DNA of 64,000 nt from assembly GCF_900890425.1 (NCBI RefSeq), contig NZ_CAAHFG010000002.1:868001-932000 (forward strand), read 5' to 3'. Position 1 is the first letter of the stretch. The number at the start of each line of letters is the position of its first letter. Shown one piece after another: positions 43,829 to 53,000 of this stretch. The position numbers and the translations under genes were made by a program. Source of the stretch: Pontiella desulfatans (lineage in GTDB: Bacteria; Verrucomicrobiota; Kiritimatiellia; Kiritimatiellales; Pontiellaceae). The notes below the pieces were generated by a model. That model was not told the origin of the DNA. It ran no database searches and was given only the letters and a program-made list of their open reading frames with translations.

Positions 43829-44854
43829 ATGAAGCTTGCGGAGATTGCCGAACGTTTGGGGGGCGTCCTTGAGGGGGACGGCGACGTCGAGATTGTTGCC
43901 GTTGCGGGATTGAGGGAAGCCCGGATAGGGGACATCAGTTTCTTGGCCAACCCGAAATATGCAGCACATGTGGCGGAAACCGAGGCTTCCGCCGTGATCG
44001 TTCCCTCGGACTGGGATCGACCCACCAAGTGCGCGATTGTACGCTCGGAAAATTCCGACCGGGCCTTTGCCCTGGCCGCCGAACTGTTCTATGAGGCCGT
44101 TCCCGCTCCGCAACCCGGCGTGCATCCAACGGCGGTGGTGCACGAAAGCGTACGGCTGGGCGAGGGGGTTTCCATTGGAGCAAACTGCACCATCGAGGCC
44201 GGCGTTGAAATCGGCGCCAACACCATTGTCCAGTCCAACTGTGCCGTGGGCTATAAGGCTGTGATCGGGGACGGTTGCCTGCTCTATCCGCTCGTTTCCA
44301 TCCGGGAATTCACCGAGATCGGTGATCGCGTCATTATCCATAACGGGGCTGTTATTGGTTCCGATGGCTTCGGCTACGCGGTAAAGGAGGATGGCACGCG
44401 CACCAAAATTCCGCAGATCGGTATTGTGGTGATCGGGGATGATGTCGAAATCGGGGCGAACGTGGCGATTGACCGGGCCCGGTTCGGAAAGACCAAGATC
44501 GGAAAAGGAACCAAAATCGACAACCTCGTGCAGATTGCGCATAACGTGGTGGTCGGCGAGCACTCCGTCATGTGCGGCCAGGCAGGAATCTCCGGTAGTA
44601 CAACCATCGGATCACGCGTCATTCTAGCTGGCCAGGCTGGGTTGGCTGGCCATCTGGAGGTGGGCGATGGAGCCATCGTCGGTGCCCAGGCGGGGGTCAT
44701 GAAGGATGTTCCTTCGAAGGATTTTGTGATTGGTTCGCCCGCCATGAGCCATCTGCAGACGAAGAAGATGATTGCCAGTCTGATCACGTTGCCCAAGCTC
44801 AAGGATAAGGTGAAGCAGCTTGAGGCCGAGATTGAAGCCCTGAAGCAATCGTAG
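43829..44854 (+). CDS. lpxD: UDP-3-O-acylglucosamine N-acyltransferase
   Basis: 341 residues. An N-terminal uridine-binding domain (LAEIAERLGGVLEGDGDVEI; GDISFLANPKY) leads to a left-handed beta-helix from residue ~105 to 290 (VSIGANCTIEAGVEIGANT), with SDGFGYAVKEDGTRTKIPQIG and the catalytic His of DNLVQIAHNVVVGEHS. The C-terminus is a short coiled coil (LKDKVKQLEAEIEALKQ). It adds the second acyl chain in lipid A synthesis, showing that the organism makes LPS. It is the second gene of skp-lpxD. Confidence 0.96.
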   Translation: MKLAEIAERLGGVLEGDGDVEIVAVAGLREARIGDISFLANPKYAAHVAETEASAVIVPSDWDRPTKCAIVRSENSDRAFALAAELFYEAVPAPQPGVHPTAVVHESVRLGEGVSIGANCTIEAGVEIGANTIVQSNCAVGYKAVIGDGCLLYPLVSIREFTEIGDRVIIHNGAVIGSDGFGYAVKEDGTRTKIPQIGIVVIGDDVEIGANVAIDRARFGKTKIGKGTKIDNLVQIAHNVVVGEHSVMCGQAGISGSTTIGSRVILAGQAGLAGHLEVGDGAIVGAQAGVMKDVPSKDFVIGSPAMSHLQTKKMIASLITLPKLKDKVKQLEAEIEALKQS

Positions 44855-45002
44855 GGTTTCGAGCTGCCGAATCCGGTTGTTTCCAAAAATGTAGGAATAA
44901 TTTTTGCAGATGTACAAAATTGTTCTATCCGCTCGTGGTCGGTGGTTTTGGAAATATTTGTAAGGTTCTGGTTTATATGGAGATAGGTTCCGGGGTGTTG
45001 TT

Positions 45003-45018
45003 TGGTATGCTACATGCT
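45003..45018 (+). promoter_or_regulatory. Candidate sigma54 promoter for glnN
   Basis: TGGTATGCTACATGCT matches the -24/-12 consensus (TGGCACG-N4-TTGCW) at the invariant GG and GC with correct 10-bp spacing, and at 12 of its 16 positions overall including the free spacer. It lies about 135 bp upstream of the glutamine synthetase start, a gene type often under nitrogen control. The rest of the ~300-bp gap (44855-45153) shows no gene. No rpoN or enhancer-binding protein is in the window. Confidence 0.35.
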
Positions 45019-45153
45019 CATAGGCCAACCATTCTAAATCAGAAAAGTTTAAATGTCAGACCCGGTGGTTCCTTGAATGGACGGCTGGATTTGTTTGAGA
45101 GTAGGGTGCATTGCTTCCGGACTCCGGGGGCAATTAATTATTAAGGAGATAAC

Positions 45154-47190
45154 ATGAAGAATACCATCGAAGGATTTGGCGAACTTGTATTTGGCCTTCC
45201 GGTCATGGAAGCCCGTTTATCGGCTCCGACTTTCGCCTCGTTGAAAAAAACCATCGATTCCGGCTCTACGCTGGATCCGGGCATTGCTGATGAAGTTGCG
45301 GAAGCCATGAAGGAATGGGCCATGGAAAAGGGTGCGACCCACTACACGCACTGGTTCCAGCCACTCACCGGCTCAACTGCCGAAAAACATGACTCGTTCA
45401 TTTTCCCCGACTTCAAAGGTGGCGTGGTTACCTCCTTCTCCGGCGATGAGCTGATCCAGGGCGAACCCGATGCTTCCTCCTTCCCGTCCGGCGGCCTGCG
45501 CGCCACCTTCGAAGCCCGCGGCTACACCGGTTGGGATCCGAGCAGCCCGGCCTTCATCAAATATGATTCCGTCAATGCGGCCACGCTTTGCATCCCGACC
45601 GTATTCTGCGGTTACAACGGCGAAGCCCTCGACAAGAAGACCCCGTTGCTGCGCTCCATGAAGGTGCTTTCCGACCAGACCATCCGTCTCGGCAAGCTCT
45701 TCGGAATCGACTGCGGCGACGCCATGGCCCAGGCAACGCTCGGCGGCGAACAGGAATACTTCCTGATCGACCTCGACCTGGTTGCTGAACGCCCCGACCT
45801 GCTTCGCACCGGCCGTACCCTGTTCGGTAAGCCGGCTTCCAAGCATCAGCAGCTCGACGACCACTACTTCGGTGCCATCAAACCGCGCGTTGCCGCCTTC
45901 ATGGCTGAGCTCGATGCCGTGCTTTGGCAGTATGGTGTTCCGGCGAAGACCCGCCATAACGAAGTGTGCCCGGCACAGTTCGAGATCGCCCCGGTTTTCG
46001 AAACACTCAACATCGGCGTTGACCACAACATGATCACCATGGAGGTGCTCAAGGTGACGGCCGAGAAGCACGGCTTCGCCTGTCTCCTGCACGAAAAGCC
46101 TTTTGCTGGCGTCAACGGCTCCGGCAAGCACAACAACTGGGCCATCATGGGTCCCGACGGAAAGAACTGGCTGAAGCCGGGCGACAACCCGCACGAAAAC
46201 GCCAAGTTCATGACCATCGTGGTTGCCCTTCTTAAGGCGGTTGACACACACGCCGACCTGCTCCGTGCATCGGTTGCAACGGCGGGGAACGACCATCGCC
46301 TGGGAGCCAACGAAGCTCCGCCGGCGGTTGTGTCGGTCTTCCTGGGCGACCAGCTTACCGACATTGTCGAGCAGATCGAAGCCGGTGGCGCCAACGAGTC
46401 CAAAGACGGTGGGCACATCCATCTCGGCGTTGACTTGCTGCCGCAACTGCCGCGTGGCAACACCGACCGCAACCGGACTTCCCCGTTTGCGTTCGTGGGC
46501 AACCGCTTCGAGTTCCGTGCGGTTGGTTCCAACCAGAGCCCGGCCGGTGCCAATATCGTGCTCAACACGATCGTCGCTGAAGCCTTCGACTACATCTGCA
46601 CCGAAGTGGAAACTGCGGTTGCCGGTGGAAAAGAATTCAACGCTGCCCTGCAGGATGTTCTGGCTGCCGTCATCAAAGAACACAAGCGCATCCTCTTCAA
46701 CGGTGATGGCTACACCGACGAGTGGATTGAGGAAGCAACCAAGGTCCGCGGCCTTCCCAACCTCGTCACCACCGAAGATGCCCTTCCGATGCTCCAGACG
46801 CAGAAGGCCAAGGACTTGTTCGCCAAGTATGGCGTACTATCCAACGCCGAGCTCGAGTCCCGGTTCAACATCTACGAAGAAACCTATGAAACCATCATTG
46901 GAATCGAAGCGGCCACTGCGGCTGAAATTGCCAAGACCATGCTGGTTCCGGCGGCGGTAACGGCCATTGCGGAATACTCCGCGGTTCCGGCAGTTGCTGG
47001 TATTTGCGCCGAAATGTCCAGCCTGCTCGAAAAAGCGGTTGCCGGCATTGCCAAGCTCGAAGCCGCTGAAAAGCCGGCAAAACAGATTGCAGCCATGAAC
47101 GAGCTACGCGTGTCCATCGATGCGCTCGAATCCCTCGTTCCAGCCGATCTCTGGCCGCTTCCGAGCTATGCCGAGCTGCTCCTCGTCTAA
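45154..47190 (+). CDS. glnN: Glutamine synthetase type III
   Basis: 678 residues, within the GSIII range and much longer than [18 protein letters not shown] at the start, [28 protein letters not shown] (metal-binding Glu), [31 protein letters not shown] and [14 protein letters not shown] are GSIII hallmarks. It makes glutamine from glutamate, ammonia and ATP as a large dodecamer. AAGGAGATAAC precedes ATG 45154. It is a single-gene unit, ended by an intrinsic terminator at 47212. Confidence 0.97.
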   Translation: MKNTIEGFGELVFGLPVMEARLSAPTFASLKKTIDSGSTLDPGIADEVAEAMKEWAMEKGATHYTHWFQPLTGSTAEKHDSFIFPDFKGGVVTSFSGDELIQGEPDASSFPSGGLRATFEARGYTGWDPSSPAFIKYDSVNAATLCIPTVFCGYNGEALDKKTPLLRSMKVLSDQTIRLGKLFGIDCGDAMAQATLGGEQEYFLIDLDLVAERPDLLRTGRTLFGKPASKHQQLDDHYFGAIKPRVAAFMAELDAVLWQYGVPAKTRHNEVCPAQFEIAPVFETLNIGVDHNMITMEVLKVTAEKHGFACLLHEKPFAGVNGSGKHNNWAIMGPDGKNWLKPGDNPHENAKFMTIVVALLKAVDTHADLLRASVATAGNDHRLGANEAPPAVVSVFLGDQLTDIVEQIEAGGANESKDGGHIHLGVDLLPQLPRGNTDRNRTSPFAFVGNRFEFRAVGSNQSPAGANIVLNTIVAEAFDYICTEVETAVAGGKEFNAALQDVLAAVIKEHKRILFNGDGYTDEWIEEATKVRGLPNLVTTEDALPMLQTQKAKDLFAKYGVLSNAELESRFNIYEETYETIIGIEAATAAEIAKTMLVPAAVTAIAEYSAVPAVAGICAEMSSLLEKAVAGIAKLEAAEKPAKQIAAMNELRVSIDALESLVPADLWPLPSYAELLLV

Positions 47191-47211
47191 CCGACCCGGA
47201 CAGATCGTCGA

Positions 47212-47242
47212 AAGACCCCGTATTGTTACGGGGTCTTTTTTT
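47212..47242 (+). terminator. Intrinsic terminator after glnN
   Basis: Stem AAGACCCCGTA / TACGGGGTCTT with a TTGT loop and a T-run, 22 bp after the glnN stop. The next ~265 bp before the IS element show no gene. Confidence 0.94.
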
Positions 47243-47508
47243 ACCCTCACATCATCCACTCATAGCCCTCACTTCTTGAGTCGGTTGCGTGATCGATTGG
47301 ATATATTGTTCGCCGAATGTCCGCTCCTATCCGATTCCCTCAATCCCGAAATTACGATTTTGGAACCTGATTTATCCTATATTCTCCGTTCTCCACAATG
47401 GTAAACCCCAGTAGCATCCGAATTGGTTATCTACCTTCGAACCTGGCGGGCAATACGAAACAAACAAATGGTCGTTGTTTGTCTGAATTCATGAATTTCC
47501 ATTGCTCT

Positions 47509-48699
47509 ATTCGGAACGGTTGTTCCGCGCTTGCGTCAGGTCCTGGCAGAAAAAATAGTCTCCTAGGTAGTAATATCATCTTCATATTGAATTCGATATA
47601 AATCGTGATTTCGGTCTGCTGTGCTCAGAGTATGAGGCCAAAACTTAAAATCACGGGGCCGGGAACGCACCAGCAGGTGCGGGATGCTTTAAGGAAGGGA
47701 GCTGATCCAAAACGCAGACGCAAACTACAGGTGATACGCCTTGGGTTCATGGGTGAGCATACCACCTTGGAGATTGCCGAAATCGCTGGGTGCGCCAAGT
47801 CCACGGCAAGCGCCTGCATCAAGGCCTATCGCAACGGCGGCATCGACGCATTGCTCGCAACCCACCACAAACCGGGGCGGGAGCCCTCCCTGAATGGGAC
47901 GGCGATCTCCGAACTCCTCGAGGGCCTTGAGCAGGGGCGCTGGAAACGGATCAAGGAAATCCGCAAGTGGCTGGCTGATGAACATAGTGTGGGACTCTCG
48001 TCCCGGGGTGTCCACTGCTGGCTGGAAAAACTCGGAGTAAGCCTCAAGGTGCCGAGGAAAAGCCACGCAAAAAATGATGAGGGCCAGTCAGTCCGCTTCA
48101 AGGAAGGGCTGGCCCGGAAACTCGCGGGACTGGGTGTCGATACCGTAAAACCCTTCCGGCTATGGGTGGTCGACGAACACCGCTACGGCCTGATCAGCAC
48201 CCTGCGCAGGTGCTGGATGCTGCGGGGGATCCGTCCTCCGGTCCCGTACCAGACGAAATGCCAGAGGGGATATGTCTCCGGGGGTCTTGAGGTGATGACG
48301 GGGCGGAGCGAATTCCTCTATTCCCCAACGGTGAGCCTGCACTTGAGCCTGGAGTTCCTCCGGCAGATCTCGCGAAGCGATCCCGATGCAGACCGCGTTG
48401 TGGTCTGGGATGAGGTCGGGTTCCACCAGAAAAAGCAACTCGCGGGTTTGCCGGACAATATCCACCTGGTCGCCCTGCCGCCCTACAGCCAGGAACTTAA
48501 TCCGATCGAGCAGTTGTGGGACTAGGTCGCTGTGGCCTATGCAAACCGGGTGTTCGAAACGCTCGATGAAATCGAAGAGGATATCAGCACCGCGCTGCGT
48601 CCGTTCTGGGAAAGTCCGCTTCCTGTCTTGAGGTTGCTGGGTGCTGACAATTACCTACTACGTTCAGCAAACGCTTTCTAAGCGGGGAATATTCCGAAT
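47509..48699 (+). mobile_element. Second IS630-family element, degenerate (ends approximate)
   Basis: Outer ends are imperfect inverted repeats: left ATTCGGAA...TTCCGCGCTT (47509-47532) and right AAGCGGGGAATATTCCGAAT (48680-48699). The transposase frame runs up to the right repeat, as in the first element. The flanking TA duplication is clear only on the left, so the boundaries are less certain than for the element at 22118. The two elements are different members of the family. Confidence 0.65.
47632..48681 (+). pseudogene. IS630-family transposase with in-frame amber stop
   Basis: From ATG 47632 the product has an HTH part (GEHTTLEIAEIAGCAKSTASACIKAY) and the DDE core: LWVVDEHRYG, VVVWDEVGFHQKK and PPYSQELNPIEQLWD. 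A TAG at 48523-48525 follows directly after the LWD motif. Beyond it the same frame continues for 52 codons (VAVAYANRVFETLDEIEEDIS) to TAA at 48681. One base change, for example CAG or AAG to TAG, explains it. All catalytic acids precede the stop, but the C-terminal helix is lost. Confidence 0.85.
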
Positions 48700-48821
48700 T
48701 CTAACTCAAAACGGTATAACCCGGATCAGGAGGGTCTCGGTCCAGCGCCCGTTAGCGGTGTTCATATTCGCGGGGTAAATGCCAGTTTTCATTTTACTCT
48801 CTCGGGCCGGCCTCTATCGGA

Positions 48822-51083
48822 TTAGAACACAATTTTCCAGTCCAGGCGCCTGGTGTTTGACGGTGTGATGATGACGCGGACGAGGTTTCCGGATTGTTCG
48901 ATGTTCGAAGTGGTGGCAGCGTTGTCGCTGACCTCGATTTTCTTTGCCTTGCATCCGTCGGGGCAGGTGATGCGTAGTTCGTAGGGATCGCCGGCAACAA
49001 CCTGGCTGGTGCCGGATAGGGTTTTGGCCTTGGCGTTCCAGGTTTCCGATACGACATCGGTCAATCCCTGTGTGATATGCCGCGAGGTGCTGAGCAGTTG
49101 CGGATGGTCGGCGGTTTCGCGCAGGGCGAGCACCTGGCAGTGTGCGCCCGCGAGGGTGGTGCTGAGAGAGCCTTTCACGGTGCCGAGGTATTTGTTTTCC
49201 CAGAAGTCGAAGGCGTCGTAGCTCTTGGAGGAATCGAGGCCGATGCGTTCCAGCGGGTAACTGATTTCGGCTTCTTCCTTTTCGTTCCAGTTGAACAGGC
49301 CGAGCAAGCACAGGCGGTCATTGGCAACCTTCCAGATTTGCGGGTGCTTGTTTTCGAGGATATCGACTGGGAGGGTGTTAAGGTTGTGGGCGGGCAGGGT
49401 GCGTTTGATAATGTCGAGCCGTTCCGGCGCAAGAAGTCCGTATTGAACACTGGTGGTGTGCATGGCGCCGCTGACGGCCAGCCATGAGGCCATCCAGCGC
49501 GCATTGCAAAGCGGAACGCTTTCACGCACATAGATGGGGTCGGGATCGTTGTACCAGACTCGGTTGTTGAGGAACCAGAAGTTGCCGGCAAAGTCGGCAC
49601 CGTCGATGGTCTGCTTCCAGTTGCCTTTGACCGCGCCTCCGTTGTCGGGGCCGACGCGCATGGCATCGACCTTGCCGAAGACGGGCGCGAGCGAGAGGTA
49701 GTTCTGGGTGGCGGCGCAACCGAGGATGAAGGTGTCCGGGAATTCCTCGCGCAGGATGCCGAGCCCTTTGCGGTAGGCTTCGATGAAGGTCATGTTATTG
49801 TCGTGGATTTCCGCATCGGCAAAGACCTTCCCTTTGTAGGTGCGGTTGACGTAGATGTTGGGGCTGGGGGCTCCGACGTGCAGGCCATCGACCTTGATGT
49901 AGCGGAAGTCCCAGTCGTGGATCCGTTTGAAGCGTTCGCGCAGGAAGGCTTCGCCCTGCGGGCTGGAGGCGTCGATGGTGGCGCCTGACCAGCGTTTTTC
50001 CTCAAACGGCTTGCCGGTGGTTTTGTCGGTGGCGAAGATGGCGGGGTCGAAGGTGGGGTTGTTGGTATCGCCGGCAAAGGGCATGAACCAGATGCCGGGG
50101 GTGAATCCCGCTTGTTCGATGGTGTCGGCGGTTTTTGCCATCCCGCTCGGGAAATGCGGGGTGGTGGAGATGAAGGTCTTGTTGGGCCCTTTGTTCTTTT
50201 TGCCAGGGTCGTTTTCGAGGGCCTGCCAGTTGTCGTCGATCTGCAGGACATCCAGACCGAAAGGCTTCAGGTGTTCTTTGGCGAAGGCGGCGTTTTCGGC
50301 GATCATTTTTTCGGTCGAGGCGCCCGAACCGGTCTGCTGGCGGTGGTACCACGTGCAGTAGACGTTGGGCTTGGGCGGAAGCTTGATGTCGTAAGCCTTG
50401 GCGATGTTTTCGGCATAGTTTTCCAGGCCTAGGCGGGCATCGTCGAAGAATCCGACGACAAGGATGTCGGTTTCACGGGTCTGTCCGGGCTGGACGCGCA
50501 TCAGTCCGAAATCGAGTTGGGTTTCCAGACCGTGTTTGCCGTTATTGAAGGTGGGGAGCATGAGGCCGACGCCGCGGTATTGAGTCAGCCATCCGCAGAC
50601 CACGCCGTTGCGTGTTTCGGGATCGGCGAGCACGGAGTAGGCATAGCCATCGGTCGGGCTGTTCGCTTCGTAGCGGCCACCGGTTCCGAGGGTGACCAGT
50701 TTGTGCGGATCGATCCCGAGGTCGAGCTCCATTTTCGCGATGATCAGCTTGTTGATGTCGCGGGCATCCTCCCCGCCGCTGCCGACACGGGTTTCGAAGT
50801 GGGCAAAGGGGTTGCCGTCGTAAAGCGTTAGCGTGGTGGTGCTGTCGCCATGTCTTACGGTAAGTCGGTTTCCCGCACCCCAGCGTGCGTCCTTGAAGGA
50901 GGAGGCCTGGGCATTCTGGATGAGTCCCGGCAGGTCGATGGTCAATCTTTGCGTGCCTGCAAGGGTGGTGAGGGTGATGATTTCCCCTTTACGGGATGCG
51001 GACATGAATTCATTTTGCAGGGTCGCAGATGCATGCGCGGCCGAAGCGGCGGACAGCAGCAATAGTATCGTTAAAGCCTTCAT
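48822..51083 (-). CDS. Secreted GH36/GH27-like alpha-galactosidase family protein
   Basis: 753 residues with a signal peptide (MKALTILLLLSAASAAHA). The central TIM barrel has CTWYHRQQTGSG, LDVLQIDDNWQ, FRYIKVDGLH (the Asp nucleophile in the K-x-D motif of clan GH-D) and DAMRVGPDNGG (the acid/base Asp). An N-terminal beta-sandwich and a C-terminal beta domain flank it. Alpha-galactosidase or alpha-N-acetylgalactosaminidase activity is expected; other alpha-linkages are possible. ATG 51083 has AAAGGAGACC upstream; a longer frame would add 28 residues lacking signal character. It is divergent from the sulfatase/GH95 cluster and probably shares its control. Confidence 0.82.
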   Translation of the reverse strand: MKALTILLLLSAASAAHASATLQNEFMSASRKGEIITLTTLAGTQRLTIDLPGLIQNAQASSFKDARWGAGNRLTVRHGDSTTTLTLYDGNPFAHFETRVGSGGEDARDINKLIIAKMELDLGIDPHKLVTLGTGGRYEANSPTDGYAYSVLADPETRNGVVCGWLTQYRGVGLMLPTFNNGKHGLETQLDFGLMRVQPGQTRETDILVVGFFDDARLGLENYAENIAKAYDIKLPPKPNVYCTWYHRQQTGSGASTEKMIAENAAFAKEHLKPFGLDVLQIDDNWQALENDPGKKNKGPNKTFISTTPHFPSGMAKTADTIEQAGFTPGIWFMPFAGDTNNPTFDPAIFATDKTTGKPFEEKRWSGATIDASSPQGEAFLRERFKRIHDWDFRYIKVDGLHVGAPSPNIYVNRTYKGKVFADAEIHDNNMTFIEAYRKGLGILREEFPDTFILGCAATQNYLSLAPVFGKVDAMRVGPDNGGAVKGNWKQTIDGADFAGNFWFLNNRVWYNDPDPIYVRESVPLCNARWMASWLAVSGAMHTTSVQYGLLAPERLDIIKRTLPAHNLNTLPVDILENKHPQIWKVANDRLCLLGLFNWNEKEEAEISYPLERIGLDSSKSYDAFDFWENKYLGTVKGSLSTTLAGAHCQVLALRETADHPQLLSTSRHITQGLTDVVSETWNAKAKTLSGTSQVVAGDPYELRITCPDGCKAKKIEVSDNAATTSNIEQSGNLVRVIITPSNTRRLDWKIVF

Positions 51084-51145
51084 TTTACGGTCTCCTTTTA
51101 AAACATGGATATAATAAAACAGTATATTCCGGTTCTGATGATGGT

Positions 51146-51174
51146 ATAGTAGCGATTTTAATCGCAAATTTAAA
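51146..51174 (-). promoter_or_regulatory. Candidate promoter with operator-like palindrome for the alpha-galactosidase gene
   Basis: On the minus strand, TTTAAA (51174-51169), a 17-bp spacer and TACTAT (51151-51146). The spacer contains GCGATT-TT-AATCGC as read on the plus strand (51152-51165), a 6+6 inverted repeat placed as a repressor site would be. The hexamers match the consensus at only four of six bases each. Confidence 0.4.
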
Positions 51175-51330
51175 CCACATCATTCCACTATTTTCAATGA
51201 TGGGCTTGCTTGTCCGAAATATTTAAAATATACCGTTTTATATAGGAACGCCGCAAAAGGCCGGATTTGGAGGATATTTCGTTAAAACTTCGGATTGGGT
51301 CATCATTTGTGCTAATGAGGTGGATATAGA

Positions 51331-52848
51331 ATGAAGAGTGGAACATGTGTTTGGATATTGGTTTTGTGGGGTGCGCTCGTTCTGGGCAGCACGGCAACGT
51401 CGCCGCCCAATATCCTCATCATCTATGCCGACGACCTGGGCTACGGCGAGGTGAAGGCGCTGAACCCGGAACGGTGCAAGCTGGACACCCCCGCCATCGA
51501 TTCACTGGTGCGGGATGGGATGGTCTTTACGGACGGCCACAGTTCGTCGGCCGTCTGTACGCCTTCGCGCTACAGCATGCTCACAGGGCGTTATTCCTGG
51601 CGCAGCAAGCTGCAAAAAGGGGTGCTGAATCCATGGGGCGAAAACCTGGTCAAGCCCGAACGAATCACCATGCCCGAACTGATCAAGACCAAGGGCTATC
51701 TTACCGCCGCCATCGGAAAATGGCACCTCGGCTGGGATTGGCAGAAGCGCGGCGGCAAGTGGGTTTTCGACGAGCCGGTGCGCGGCGGCCCCGTCGATCA
51801 CGGCTACGACTATTACTTCGGCCCCGACGTCCCGGATTTTCCGCCCTTCGCCTGGATCGAGAACGACCGGCTGACCGCCCAGCCGACGGTGGACAGCGAA
51901 CCCGATCCGCGCGGTGGTCGCGGTGGCCCCCTTGTTCCGGGCTGGGATCCGGAAGCGATGCTTTCGACCATGGCCGACAAGGCGGCGGAATACCTCGAAG
52001 CCCGCGCCGCCGACCATAAGCCGTTCTTCCTCTATTTCGGGCTGACCTCGCCTCACACGCCGATCGTGCCTTCCAAGAACTGGAAAGGGAAAAGCGGCAT
52101 GGGCACCTATTGCGACTTTGTGCTCGAAACCGACCACACCGTCGGCTGCATTCTCCAGGCATTGGAAAAAACCGGGCTCGACAAAAACACACTGGTCTTC
52201 TTTTCGAGCGACAACGGCTGTTCGAGCGGCCCCTCGAAATCGAGGCAACTGGCCAAGGAATATGGCCACTACACCAGCGCCAATCTTCGGGGGCACAAAG
52301 GCTCGAACTACGAGGGTGGCACCCGCGTTCCGTTCATTGTGCGGTGGCCGGGCGTCGTTCCGGCGGGGTCAACCTGCAACCGCACGGTCTGCCAGATCGA
52401 CTACATGGCCACGGCTGTCGATGTGCTGGGCATCGAAATGCCCGATGACGCCGGGGTTGATAGCTCCAGTTTCCTGCCGCTTTTGAAAGATCCGGAAGCG
52501 GCTTCGCCGCGCGAGTCGCTGATCCTGCACAACTACTACGGCGAGTTCTCTTTCCGCCAAAACCAGTACAAACTGATCCTCGCACCGGGCAACGGACAGG
52601 GGTTCGGTGGCGAGCCGTCCAATGCCGAGGCGATCAATCGCGGCGATCCGATGGTTCAGCTTTACAACCTGGAAGCCGACCTGGCCGAAACCGAAAACCT
52701 GGCCGGTCAACAGCCGGAGCGGGTTCAACATATGACCGAACGGCTCCTGCGGGAGATCAACGCGGGGAGGACGCGGCCGGGCAAACCACAGCCCAACGAT
52801 GTCGAAATCGACGCCTATAAAAAACACCTGCACAAAGGGAAGAAATGA
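51331..52848 (+). CDS. Secreted S1-type sulfatase
   Basis: 505 residues with a signal peptide (CVWILVLWGALVLGSTA). ILIIYADDLGYGEVKALNPE gives the N-terminal metal ligands, Cys76 in CTPSR is the formylglycine site, and GKWHLGWDW and FSSDNGCSSG complete the active site. It closely resembles the sulfatase at 56046 (shared LNPxR, SSxVCTP, SPHTPIxPSK, CDFxxETDHTVG), so the two are paralogues of one S1 subfamily. It is the first gene of the plus-strand glycan operon. The gene downstream was a third related sulfatase that is now a fragment. Confidence 0.93.
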   Translation: MKSGTCVWILVLWGALVLGSTATSPPNILIIYADDLGYGEVKALNPERCKLDTPAIDSLVRDGMVFTDGHSSSAVCTPSRYSMLTGRYSWRSKLQKGVLNPWGENLVKPERITMPELIKTKGYLTAAIGKWHLGWDWQKRGGKWVFDEPVRGGPVDHGYDYYFGPDVPDFPPFAWIENDRLTAQPTVDSEPDPRGGRGGPLVPGWDPEAMLSTMADKAAEYLEARAADHKPFFLYFGLTSPHTPIVPSKNWKGKSGMGTYCDFVLETDHTVGCILQALEKTGLDKNTLVFFSSDNGCSSGPSKSRQLAKEYGHYTSANLRGHKGSNYEGGTRVPFIVRWPGVVPAGSTCNRTVCQIDYMATAVDVLGIEMPDDAGVDSSSFLPLLKDPEAASPRESLILHNYYGEFSFRQNQYKLILAPGNGQGFGGEPSNAEAINRGDPMVQLYNLEADLAETENLAGQQPERVQHMTERLLREINAGRTRPGKPQPNDVEIDAYKKHLHKGKK

Positions 52849-52990
52849 AACCCAAACTGATTACAACCATCGTTGCCGTTGCCGGATGGGCGGCGGCTGC
52901 GCAAAGTCCCAACGTTGTTTTGATTTATATGGACGATCTAGGTTGGAAGGATATCGGCTGGTACAGGAAAAGAAAATTGCCGAAGGGCGG
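52845..52990 (+). pseudogene. Sulfatase N-terminal remnant
   Basis: ATG 52845 overlaps the preceding sulfatase stop (ATGA), as expected for an intact operon gene. It encodes a signal peptide (MKPKLITTIVAVAGWAAAAQ) and SPNVVLIYMDDLGWKDIG, the first strand and metal-binding Asp pair of a sulfatase, then breaks off about 40 residues in. The frame runs without a stop into the acetylesterase gene. The rest of the sulfatase has been deleted. Confidence 0.82.
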
Positions 52991-53000
52991 GGTGAATAGA

